Positions 1 through 7,023 of a stretch of 12,137 bases of DNA are shown here, in pieces. The stretch comes from Chrysochromulina parva (lineage: Eukaryota; Haptophyta; Prymnesiales; Chrysochromulinaceae), in the NCBI GenBank assembly GCA_002887195.1, contig PJAB01001804.1:1-12137 (forward strand), written 5' to 3'. The notes beneath the pieces are model-generated. The model ran no database searches. It was not told where the DNA came from and saw only the letters and a program-made list of their open reading frames with translations. Numbering within the stretch: position 1 is the first letter of the stretch; the number at the start of each line of letters is the position of its first letter. Made by a program: the position numbers and the translations under genes.

Positions 1-160
1 CAGAGTCAGGGACTGGCTCAGCCCGGATACTTGCCCGGAAAGGCAACTGGACAACCTCGACCATATGATGATCGGTTACAGACACCCACCACTATTCACA
101 CATGAACACGGTTGTGTCAACTATACACTGGCTGGCGTTGTATTGTGGACCGTACAACGT
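1..160. other. left-edge flank, no gene seen
   Basis: No convincing coding sequence. The short ORFs here are not protein-like and run across the tail of the minus-strand gene that ends at 161. On the minus strand this is immediately downstream of that gene, so it probably holds its 3' UTR. I see no AATAAA signal. Confidence 0.4.
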
Positions 161-595
161 TCACCTCTTTGCTTCCTGCTCCACCGAGAGGACCGGCAAC
201 TGCGTCGGGCCATTCAGCGGCTTCCAGCCTTTGATGGGCGGGACCGGTGTATCGGAGCGTGACACATACACACCGGCACCACCTGGCTCGTCGATCCACC
301 ACTGGCCGTCCGCGATGTTGAAGTACATGTAGGCGCCATTGTCCGCCTCGAACCATGGCCGCCGGAGATCGCTTAGCCGCTGCCAGGTTTCTTCGATGGG
401 CCACCCTTGCTGTTGGCAAACCTTCGCAAAGCCGTTAGGCACGGCAGTGGGCTCGCGCATAGCATACCGGCCGACGATAGATTGCACGCCCGCGGCAGAA
501 ATGCGTACCACTGCGTTCATGATTCGTAAGGAGATGTCCGGTGTGCGTCCCGACTTTTCTATGAAAAGATTCCATTCCTGATTCAGGAAATCCAC
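161..595 (-). CDS. hypothetical protein with Trp/Tyr-rich module (probable last exon)
   Basis: Function not recognised. About 144 codons read in this frame and end at a TGA (163-161). The second half looks like a real domain: WFEADNGAYMYFN, then GQWWIDEPGGAGVYV, then PPIKGWKPLNG. I recall this aromatic, Gly-rich pattern from uncharacterised algal and oomycete proteins, but I cannot name a Pfam family. The first half (IEETWQRLSD, FAKVCQQQGWP) is mixed helical sequence. There is no signal peptide or membrane segment. The 5' end is unresolved: the frame stays open to a stop at 637-635, there is no ATG upstream of 520-518, and 595 is only a GTG. Either translation starts at the ATG at 520 (119 residues), or this is a terminal exon entered through an acceptor such as the AG at 622-621 or 607-606. 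The second reading fits better because sequence upstream of 520 also looks coding. It lies on the same strand as the ZIP gene, 423 bp downstream of it. Confidence 0.6.
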   Translation of the reverse strand: MDFLNQEWNLFIEKSGRTPDISLRIMNAVVRISAAGVQSIVGRYAMREPTAVPNGFAKVCQQQGWPIEETWQRLSDLRRPWFEADNGAYMYFNIADGQWWIDEPGGAGVYVSRSDTPVPPIKGWKPLNGPTQLPVLSVEQEAKR

Positions 596-1018
596 ACGGA
601 AGAGCCTTTTGCCACACGGACTTTGAGAAGCGCGTCAGAAGTCACACAGACACACATTCACATTCACACCCACACACGTTCACACAATGGCGTGTCTGTC
701 GTCCATGCCCATGCATTAAACTCATGATTAAACTTTTTACCCTACACTCGCTGCGCGGGCCGCGGGGTTGTCTCCACGAACCGTTCTCAATTTCATTTAA
801 TAATGACGAGACCGACACCATAAACCCACCGCTCGATGCTTGCATCCATACGCATACGCCCACCTCGATGCATGCATCCGCTGCTACCTCGAACCGCCCG
901 CACATGCATCGCTAAGGTGAACTTATCAATGAACTTAGGGCGAGCAGGGTCCATGAGTGGTGGACGCCCTTCACAACGCGCAACTCCTCGCTGGCAGAAC
1001 ACCGTCATGAGTCCACCC
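596..1018. other. intergenic region between two minus-strand genes
   Basis: No convincing gene. It holds a CA/TG-rich low-complexity stretch (641-687), a 16-bp near-duplicate containing GATGCATGCATCC (832-847 and 864-879, period 32, one mismatch) and an AT-richer patch around 712-805. The promoter or a small first exon of the 161-595 gene could be here, but I cannot pick one out. The 3' UTR of the ZIP gene begins just below 1019 on the minus strand. Confidence 0.45.
641..687. repeat. degenerate CA/TG microsatellite
   Basis: The plus strand is made mainly of CACA, CATT and CACC units, such as CACACAGACACACATTCAC and CACACCCACACACGTTCAC. It is an imperfect, probably old dinucleotide repeat. 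It lies directly upstream, on the minus strand, of the 161-595 reading frame. Confidence 0.7.
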
Positions 1019-2387
1019 CTACATGAGATAGCTGTGGCACAGACCCATGGCCACTGCAGAGGCGAGGCCGGTCGTCGCAGTGCTCATGAGGCCGCACGCC
1101 TCGTGAGCCTGTGAGCACCGAGAGCAGCCAACAGTCGAGGGTGAGTGGATCGGGCGTCGTGTCGAGCGGCGCAGAGGGTACCAGTACCGGCAGGCCAAGG
1201 AGGCACCGAGTGCAGGCCTCCACGGACCGCGCGGCTCAGCCTCGAGATGGCCTCGGGCGTGCAAGGCGGCGCGATGTGCATGCACGCGCATGCGCGCACG
1301 CACCTCAATGAACAGCTCCATCCATGCGACCCATAGCATCGCCCCAGCTGCAAACCCCAGGCCCATCGGCTGCACGAGCACGAACGCGTCCACGAACAAG
1401 AACGCAGCGATCGCCATCAGCGGCTGCCCGAAGGAGGTCACTCAGTGAGAGAGGGATGAGAAAAGGGGTGGCGCCGCGGGCGCGAGGTGATTCGCGTAGG
1501 GTGAGCGCTGGCAGCACAAAAGGATGCAGGCTGCAGCATGCTGTGGTCGAGGCTGTGCGGCAGGGGCTCTCTCTGCCGCTGCGCCACGGGTCCGCCCAGG
1601 GTGGCGCTGTGGAGCGTGCCCGGGACGGCGCATACATCTAAAATGCTAGCCATCGCGCTCCAGGAAGGCAATCAGAGACGCTCAGAGGCCGTTCGCCCCG
1701 CACGGCGCGTACCTGAGGAACGCTCGTCATGACGCTCCATAGGGCGGCGCCCCACACACTCATCCCCTTGGAGACGAGCACGACGCTGACCGCGAAGCCC
1801 TCTGGGACGTTGTGCACCGCCAGCGTGGTGGTCACGAGCATGCCCAAGCTCTCTTTCGTCTTCTCGCCGAAGGAAACGCCGATGCCGATGCCCTCGGAGA
1901 ACGAGTGCAGAGTCATCACGACGACGATCAGCAGCGCGCGGCGCGCATCGATGCCCTCGATGATGCTAAATTTGACGTCGTCCGAGCCGTCGAGGATGCG
2001 CTGACTGGCAACGATGAACATGATGCCGATCACGCCGCCTATGGCCACGCACTGCAGCGGCGTGAACGGGGCGCGCTCACCCACTCCGAGCTCCACGCCC
2101 TCGATAATCAGCGCGGCACTCGCAGACGTCATCATGCCGCCGGCCATTGCATTGGCGAGGCCGAGCCAGTACTTGTCCTCGTCGCCGCCTGTTGTCCGCA
2201 GGAAGGCCGTGGGAAGCGCGCCCAGCCCAGTCGACAGCGCCGTCACCCACCCGTACCACCACACATGCGCTGCTGACCGGCCACCGTACAGGCTTCCGCC
2301 CTTGAGAAACCACACGCTCACGGCCGTGACCGCGATGTATGCCGCGGTCACGAGAGAGCGCAGCAGCACCGACTCGCCCTTCGCCAT
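1019..2387 (-). CDS. ZIP-family metal (zinc/iron) transporter, three exons
   Basis: Integral membrane protein of 294 residues; the family moves Zn2+ or Fe2+ into the cytosol across the plasma membrane or out of organelles. Exons on the minus strand are 2387-1713, 1423-1304 and 1108-1019 (TAG stop), and both introns fall in phase 0. Both metal-binding helix motifs are present: [11 protein letters not shown] (His161, Glu165) and [10 protein letters not shown] (His192, Glu196). Splicing rejoins the family block [15 protein letters not shown], followed by [11 protein letters not shown], then a last helix in exon 3. About eight membrane helices are visible, plus an N-terminal hydrophobic stretch at residues 8-28. 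The ATG at 2387 is the first in the frame; sequence upstream of it is not family-like. The motif style suggests the GufA/ZIP branch that includes plant At3g08650-type proteins rather than classical IRT/ZIP1; this is from memory of motifs. The His-rich TM3-TM4 loop found in many ZIPs is missing. The metal specificity cannot be read from the sequence. Confidence 0.88.
1109..1303 (-). other. intron 2 of the ZIP gene (195 bp)
   Basis: Donor GAG|GTGCGT at 1303-1298 and acceptor GCTCACAG with its last G at 1109. Removing it joins ELFIE to AHEACGLMS in frame and restores the compact TM7-TM8 spacing of ZIP proteins. The intron is 65 codons long with no stop in the ZIP frame, so an unspliced message would still encode a full-length protein with an Arg/His-rich insert. 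Confidence 0.75.
1424..1712 (-). other. intron 1 of the ZIP gene (289 bp)
   Basis: Donor CAG|GTACGC (GT at 1712-1711), then a pyrimidine-rich stretch (CATCCCTCTCTC) and acceptor TTCGGGCAG ending at 1424. Phase 0. Splicing gives [13 protein letters not shown], which matches the conserved ZIP sequence after helix 5, so the junction is well supported. Confidence 0.85.
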
Positions 2388-2674
2388 CGTCCACGCGTCA
2401 CGCGTCGTGTGTGCGACAAACGCAGCTCGTATCGACCTCGTATCGCGGAGAACGCAGAGTTCAAAGTTCCGTCGGCTGCCTAAGTTTCGAAACCACCTGT
2501 TCCAGTATGCACACAAGATTCAGGTCGAAACGATCTAGACAATCTACCGGGTAGGTCATTCGGTCCTCTCGGGCACAAGAGTTTTTGCGACCAAGCGCCC
2601 ACAGGGGGACCAAGCTATACCAAGCTCCACCGTCGGCGCAGCCAGCAGTGGGCCGGAGTAGCGCCCCAGGGCGC
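2388..2674. promoter_or_regulatory. shared divergent promoter region (ZIP gene and membrane-protein gene)
   Basis: These 287 bp separate the two divergent ATGs and must contain both 5' UTRs and probably both promoters. No TATA box is clear. A perfect 10-bp palindrome, GTTTCGAAAC, lies at 2484-2493 near the middle and could be a factor-binding site. Any role is inferred from position only. Confidence 0.45.
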
Positions 2675-3803
2675 ATGCCGACGATGGAGCCTCCCCCGTC
2701 GGAAGACGTGCCCTCGGTGGAACCGATCACTGCGACGGTGGCGCTCATGCTGGCGTCCGCTTTCGAGCTGCTCGCCGCGAGCTTGCGGACAACAGGCGGC
2801 GACGGCCTCGTGAATTACGCCGTCGTCGTCGGCGCAGTTTCTCTCATGCTCGTCGCGCCCGTCGCGCTTGTGCTCTTCGCGGAGCCGCTCGCACAAGCGA
2901 TTTCGCCGCGCCTCCACGAGGGGCTCCCGCACCTCTCGCTGATATTGCTCGCGTGGTGGATGCCCGCCACCTTCGTGATGACCTTCGTCGGCCCATTCCA
3001 AGGGCTGTGCAACGGCTGGTTTAGCAGCGTGGCAGGCGTGATGGGCGCCTTCCAGCTGTGCCGCGCGCACGTGCCGCCCTTCGACCATGCGGTCACGCAG
3101 CTGCAGGCGCTCGCGCGCGGCGCTCCCAAGGAGAGAACCATTCTGTGCTACCTCGCGCTCACGTCGACGGCCGTATGGATCACCGCCGCGGTCGCGCTTG
3201 GCCAGGCTTCGTGGGAGCACCCTGCGGTCAAGGCGTGGGCGCTCATCGTGGGTCTCGTCTCGTTCATCATGTGCAGCGTATACCTCCTCTTTGAGGAGGC
3301 CACCACCCACCGCCTCGCCTTTGCGCTCTCCCTCGCGCTGTGGTGGGCGCAGGCCATTGCCTTCTCCTTCGTACCTACAAGCTTCATTAGCACAATGAAT
3401 GGCTTTGCCGCCACGTGAGCGCCCCTACGCCCATTACAGCGCCCTTCTCCCACCTCCTCGTGTGTCGCCGTGCTCTTCGTGTGTCGCCGGGCTCACCTGC
3501 CGATGTGCGCCTCCTGCCGCGGACTGTCGCAGGTGGGCTTCGGTGTGCCTGGCTGTGTACTTTTTACGTTCGAACGAGGCGACTCGTGCCCTCGCGCCCG
3601 TGCCCGTGGCGCCGCCCGATGAAGACGGTTTCGGAGCGCCCACCACCATGTACCAAGCCGCAGATGAGCCGCCCGTCGACCCGAGCGACGGGTTCTCGCG
3701 CAACTTTGACGGCACGGGCGTGGGCACGTCGAGTTGGATTTCTGGGGCACCGCCGCAACCGAAGATGCCCGCTAAACACTTTGACGCCCAAGACGATTTG
3801 TGA
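2675..3803 (+). CDS. multi-pass membrane protein of unknown function, two exons
   Basis: I do not recognise the family. Exons 2675-3414 and 3533-3803 give 336 residues. The ATG at 2675 (a second is at 2684) is the first in frame. About seven to eight hydrophobic helices are visible, near residues 17-37, 47-69, 88-108, 113-129, 155-175, 186-205, 212-232 and 238-257, followed by a Pro/Asp-rich soluble tail of about 75 residues (VAPPDEDGFGAP, NFDGTGVG). The stretch with an NG pair at 113-114 (CNGWFSSVAGVMGAFQL) resembles the later one at 242-243 (MNGFAATWASVCLAVYFL). That suggests two related four-helix halves, as in MARVEL-like or similar four-TM proteins; this is inference from pattern. Splicing completes the last helix (GFAAT|WASVCLAVYFL), which supports the junction. 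The tail is probably cytosolic if the helix count is even. Confidence 0.75.
3415..3532 (+). other. intron of the multi-pass membrane protein gene (118 bp)
   Basis: Donor CCAC|GTGAGC at 3415 and acceptor GACTGTCGCAG ending at 3532. It splits a Thr codon after its second base. The exons join in frame to give AATWASVCLAVYF, a continuous hydrophobic helix. If unspliced, the TGA inside the donor itself (3416-3418) ends translation at once, giving a 247-residue form without the last helix and tail. Confidence 0.8.
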
Positions 3804-3821
3804 AGGTCTCTGCGGGCCAGT

Positions 3822-3863
3822 ACATGTCAACGCTTTGTTTGGACATGTCAATGCTTTGTTTGG
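3822..3863. repeat. 21-bp tandem repeat, two copies
   Basis: Copies at 3822-3842 and 3843-3863 share ACATGTCAA(C/T)GCTTTGTTTGG, differing only at the tenth base. It starts 18 bp after the stop codon of the multi-pass membrane protein gene, so it probably lies in its 3' UTR. Confidence 0.85.
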
Positions 3864-3868
3864 GGGAT

Positions 3869-3912
3869 GTCGAGTTCCTGTCGAGTTCCCTCTTTCCTGT
3901 CGAGTTGTCGAG
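3869..3912. repeat. GTCGAG motif cluster
   Basis: GTCGAG occurs at 3869, 3880, 3899 and 3907; the first two are in GTCGAGTTCC units 11 bp apart. The same hexamer recurs at 4028 and, as GTCGAGTTTA, at 4381 just inside the next gene. No function is known to me. Confidence 0.6.
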
Positions 3913-4036
3913 GCCAGGGCTCAATGTATGGTTTATCTTCTGCTCCAGATTTGTCTTCTCGCCCGACGCGGGAGAGCGGGACCTCCGGCGCTCCGCGGTC
4001 GAACGAGCTAGCGACCCGACCTCGTCCGTCGAGAAC

Positions 4037-4071
4037 CCTATAGTCCTCAGACTCGACCCTTAGACTATAGG
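4037..4071. repeat. 9-bp perfect inverted repeat
   Basis: CCTATAGTC at 4037-4045 pairs exactly with GACTATAGG at 4063-4071 across a 17-base loop. A second, overlapping pair, GTCGAG (4028-4033) and CTCGAC (4052-4057), gives an alternative fold. It could be a hairpin in the upstream 3' UTR, a binding site or a remnant of a mobile-element end. Confidence 0.6.
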
Positions 4072-4324
4072 AATCAGCCCAAAAATATCACACTGCTGCT
4101 TGAGACCATGCGCGCGGCGCTCGCGCCGCGCCCTCCCCCGCCTCGCCAGAGTCGTCGGACCCGTGCGCGCGCAGTGCTCGCGCCGGTTCCCGGTCTCCCG
4201 GTACCGGTCGCCTCGTCGCTCGTCTGGGCGCGCGGCCGGCGGGCGCTATTGGTCCAGTTCGTCCTTGCCGCTTGGTGTGGTCGTGCAAACTAGAAATGAG
4301 CGCGCCCGCCTTCCGCTGTCGCGG

Positions 4325-4332
4325 TTATTTAT
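4325..4332 (+). promoter_or_regulatory. possible TATA-like element
   Basis: TTATTTAT is an isolated AT-rich octamer in very GC-rich DNA, only 6 bases before the first ATG of the GRDP gene. If it acts as a TATA box, transcription would start inside the annotated ORF and an ATG at 4408 or 4441 would be used. It could equally be an AT-rich leader. Confidence 0.2.
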
Positions 4333-4338
4333 GTTGCG

Positions 4339-7023
4339 ATGAAGACGTTTCAAAAGTCCAAGTTTCGCGCATCGCGGCGCGTCGAGTTTACTACGGTTCC
4401 TAAAATAATGGAAGTCGCCGGCCTCTTCTCGCCAAAAATAATGGGTGTGGCAGGCATCTTCGCCCAAACCCCGTCGTCAGTTGCAGTCCCGGCGGGGCAG
4501 CTGGTGCCAGCGGCCAAATGGCGGCATACGAAGCATGTCAACGCTTCGGGTGAGACGATCGTCACCGCCACCACACGCAAGGAGGCAGGAGAACGTCTGG
4601 ATGGCATCAACGTACAGAGAGGCGACTTGACGCAGAAATACCGAGTCTTTCTCCAAGATGACCTGGAGCCTGCCGGGCTGAGACGGGGCGACCTGATAGA
4701 TAGCATCGATGGCGAGACGATTGCCTCGGTCGAGCAAGCCATCGCGATCCTCACGGCGAGCGGCGGCACCGTGACCATCACCGTCCAGCGCCCGAACGGG
4801 AGCGTTCGGCCCACGCTCGCACCACCGCCCGACGTCACGCTCTCTCTGTCAGCGGCCGAGCTGCTGGTTGCGACGGAGGATCTGCAATACCTGCTGCGCT
4901 CCGTGCCGGCGTGCCTCCTCCGCAAGGGGGCCGAGCTCACGCATGCGCTGCGGCGCTATGAGACAATATGGATGCCCCTCGCAGCAATGGCGGTCGCTGA
5001 GAAAGACCTCTCAATGCTTGTGCCGCCCCCGGACGTATCGTGGGTGTGGCTCTGCCATCAACTGGCGCCTGAGCACTACGTGGAGGACTGCACGGCCCTC
5101 TTTCGCTCCGTGCCCACCCGCCTGCCGTCGACTTGGCAGCGCCGCACCTGGCCAGCCGGGATCGGCCTCGATCGCGCAAGGGCCGGCCTGGCGTACACGG
5201 ACGCCGAGTTCGCCGCATCCGCGCAACGATGGGCAGCCTTCTGCGAGAGCCATGGCCTTGGCCACGAGCCCTTTTGGGTCCCGTGGGCGCCGCGGGGCCC
5301 CGCCGCGCGCAAGGAGGCGCCGCCCAGCGCAGACACGACCGCCTTCGTCTCCAAGATCGGCTACGACATCGCCGCGGCGGTGGAGCGCCAGAACGTCTTC
5401 AATTACCAGGTGAGCCTGCCGCATTACCTCGAGACGCCCTTCCTACAGCGTGCGGTCGCCCGCTACCTCTGCTTCCTCGAGCTGCGCCGGCGCAACCCGG
5501 GCAAGTTCCTCGTGCCAACGTACGACATCGACGTCGTGTGGCATGCGCACCAGCTGCAGCCATCCTACGTCGCCGACACGACCGCGCTCTTCGGCCGGCT
5601 GCTCGACCACGATGACTCGGTCAACGACCGCACGCCCGGCGCGAAGCTGGCCACGTCCGCCGATGCAACGCGCCAGATGTGGCATGAGGCCTTCGAGCAC
5701 GGCTGGGCAATCGACGGTGGCATGTACCGCGGCCAGCCGCCGCCGCCGATGCCGCAGACAGCTCCCGAAATCGCGCGGGCGCTCGAGGGCCTTGTGGAGA
5801 TAGAGGAAGCCGCCAGCAGGTGCCTGTGCTGCGCTGCCGAGCCGGCGAGCTGCGCGTGGAACTACCTGCTGCAGCCGGGCAGCTTCGCGCCCGTCCCGGA
5901 GGTGTTGCTCATGCCAGGCGGCGAGATGGTGACTCTGACGCCAGTCGACGGCTCGGCCAAGGCCAAGGCGGCAACCAGCCTCAAGGCGGCGACGCATGCA
6001 CTCGTCTGCGAGCGCGTGGTCAAAGGCAATCTCAAGCGCGACGTCGCTCCGTTCACACTGAAGGTGGTCCACGCGGAGGGAGCCAGCCTCGACGCGTCGT
6101 GTGTGCAGGTGATGGACGCCGAGGGCAACGAGCTCGCCGCCGCGCGGCTCGTCGACTCTGCCACCGTTCCCAAGCGCGATCCCCGCGGTAGGCTCGCGAT
6201 TCCCTTGGTGTTTGGCCAGAATCGGTGGGTCCGGCCGCTCGCGAGGATCGATCCTGAGACCCGCAAAGTTTACACGCAGGACGGCCGGACGAGCGACGTC
6301 GGGTTGCTCGTGACGAGCAGCGGTTCCGATGCGATGCTCGCCCTCTGTTCGTGGCAGAACTTTCACCCCGGCGCGCCGGGTATTCCTGGCAGAAGGCCCG
6401 TCGGGAACACGCCGGGGCTCAAGGGCACCCGGGGAACCAGGAGGGCCAACGGAGAATTTGTCGTGCAGCTTCACGAGCTTGATCCGTCACGCCAGGGCCA
6501 GCCGGAAATGTTGGCGACGGTAACGACGGTTGGCAGCGGGGAGAACGCGTACGGCGAGATCAGGATCCTTCGCCCGGGGCACACCCTCGTGACGGCTAAT
6601 CTGCTCACCGGCGCCATCACCATCACCGACCTGAGCGGCGACGCTGAGACGATGCTCGGCAGCGCCGACGCAGCCATTGCCCGAGTGGCGGAGCACGCGG
6701 CGCTGATTGCGCTCGTGCTCGGCACGTGCATCACGCTGCAGATCTGCCAGAAGGTAGCGAAATGCATGACACCGCTCGCGACCAACTATGATTCCAACTA
6801 TGATTCTACACCGCTAAACTCAAATCTGCTCATCGCCGCAGCCGGAGTACCCACACTCTCTCTCAGCTTTTGGATGGCGTGTGGTGCGCAAGACCTCAGT
6901 GAGGACGATCGCAACAAGGGTAGCGGTTGCGGTGGCTGCGGCGGCTGCGGCGGCTGCGGCGGCGGCTGCGGCGGCGGCGGCGGCGGCGGCGACGAGGGCG
7001 GCTGCGCCAGCTGCGCCGGGTAA
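4339..7023 (+). CDS. PDZ and GRDP (DUF1399)-domain protein with Gly/Cys-rich tail
   Basis: Single-exon ORF of 894 residues. Residues 1-45 carry a duplicated segment with no known role. Residues about 92-152 look like a PDZ domain (carboxylate-binding loop region, AGLRRGDLIDSIDG, then a final strand TVTITVQRP), a fold that binds protein C-termini. Residues about 200-260 and 335-460 match the GRDP/DUF1399 type seen in plant glycine-rich domain proteins and fungal relatives: VSWVWLCHQLAPEHYVEDC (233-251) and DIDVVWHAHQLQPSYVADT (396-414), followed by FGRLLDHDD and PGAKL. A Cys cluster (CLCC) lies at 495-498. Residues 520-765 are beta-like sequence without an assignment, including a Gly/Pro/Arg-rich piece near 678-700. 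A hydrophobic stretch at 784-804 could be a membrane anchor. The tail (861-894) is nearly pure Gly and Cys, also typical of the family. The biochemical role of DUF1399 is unknown; plant members are linked to development and stress. A scaffold role is inference. Confidence 0.78.
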   Translation: MKTFQKSKFRASRRVEFTTVPKIMEVAGLFSPKIMGVAGIFAQTPSSVAVPAGQLVPAAKWRHTKHVNASGETIVTATTRKEAGERLDGINVQRGDLTQKYRVFLQDDLEPAGLRRGDLIDSIDGETIASVEQAIAILTASGGTVTITVQRPNGSVRPTLAPPPDVTLSLSAAELLVATEDLQYLLRSVPACLLRKGAELTHALRRYETIWMPLAAMAVAEKDLSMLVPPPDVSWVWLCHQLAPEHYVEDCTALFRSVPTRLPSTWQRRTWPAGIGLDRARAGLAYTDAEFAASAQRWAAFCESHGLGHEPFWVPWAPRGPAARKEAPPSADTTAFVSKIGYDIAAAVERQNVFNYQVSLPHYLETPFLQRAVARYLCFLELRRRNPGKFLVPTYDIDVVWHAHQLQPSYVADTTALFGRLLDHDDSVNDRTPGAKLATSADATRQMWHEAFEHGWAIDGGMYRGQPPPPMPQTAPEIARALEGLVEIEEAASRCLCCAAEPASCAWNYLLQPGSFAPVPEVLLMPGGEMVTLTPVDGSAKAKAATSLKAATHALVCERVVKGNLKRDVAPFTLKVVHAEGASLDASCVQVMDAEGNELAAARLVDSATVPKRDPRGRLAIPLVFGQNRWVRPLARIDPETRKVYTQDGRTSDVGLLVTSSGSDAMLALCSWQNFHPGAPGIPGRRPVGNTPGLKGTRGTRRANGEFVVQLHELDPSRQGQPEMLATVTTVGSGENAYGEIRILRPGHTLVTANLLTGAITITDLSGDAETMLGSADAAIARVAEHAALIALVLGTCITLQICQKVAKCMTPLATNYDSNYDSTPLNSNLLIAAAGVPTLSLSFWMACGAQDLSEDDRNKGSGCGGCGGCGGCGGGCGGGGGGGDEGGCASCAG
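4399..4464 (+). repeat. 33-bp tandem duplication at the start of the GRDP ORF
   Basis: Two 33-bp units, starting at 4399 (CCTAAAATAATGG) and 4432 (CCAAAAATAATGG), encode PKIMEVAGLFS and PKIMGVAGIFA. The protein copies are more alike than the DNA at synonymous sites (GTCGCCGGC against GTGGCAGGC), so the duplication is not recent or is constrained. Confidence 0.75.
6922..7020 (+). repeat. Gly/Cys-codon microsatellite (GGC-TGC units)
   Basis: Runs of GGCTGCGGC and pure GGC triplets encode residues 862-894 of the GRDP protein (GCGGCGGCGGCGGGCGGG). It is a triplet-type repeat prone to length change, kept in frame with no stop until TAA at 7021-7023. Confidence 0.85.

Larger units (their letters stand above)
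3804..4338. other. intergenic region between two co-directional genes
   Basis: No convincing gene; the short ORFs here, such as 4108-4293, are low-complexity Arg/Pro/Ala readings of GC-rich DNA. It holds a 21-bp tandem repeat (3822-3863), a cluster of GTCGAG motifs (3869-3912), a 9-bp inverted repeat (4037-4071) and a very GC-rich stretch (about 4105-4245) before the GRDP start codon. The first part is 3' UTR of the upstream gene and the last part should be the promoter of the next. Confidence 0.5.

Noticed and set aside
642..905. Minus-strand ORF containing CVNVCGCECECVSV-type sequence
   Set aside because: The Cys/Val pattern is only a translation of the CA/TG microsatellite.
2615..3310. 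Minus-strand ORF of about 231 codons
   Set aside because: Highly charged antisense reading of the hydrophobic multi-pass membrane protein; not protein-like.
3415..4011. Plus-strand ORF of about 198 codons across the membrane-protein gene's intron and 3' region
   Set aside because: It runs out of frame across the second exon and the 21-bp repeat; the spliced frame ending at 3803 gives the better protein.
4108..4293. Small plus-strand ORF starting with ATG before the GRDP gene
   Set aside because: Arg/Ala/Pro low-complexity sequence expected from GC-rich DNA; no conserved feature, could at most be an upstream ORF.
5443..6474. Minus-strand ORF of about 343 codons opposite the GRDP gene
   Set aside because: Arg/His/Leu-rich with no domain features; the plus strand in the same place carries conserved GRDP motifs.
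6922..7020. Possible metallothionein-like metal-binding tail
   Set aside because: The Gly/Cys run is typical of GRDP-type C-termini and of triplet repeat expansion; metal binding cannot be claimed from the sequence alone.
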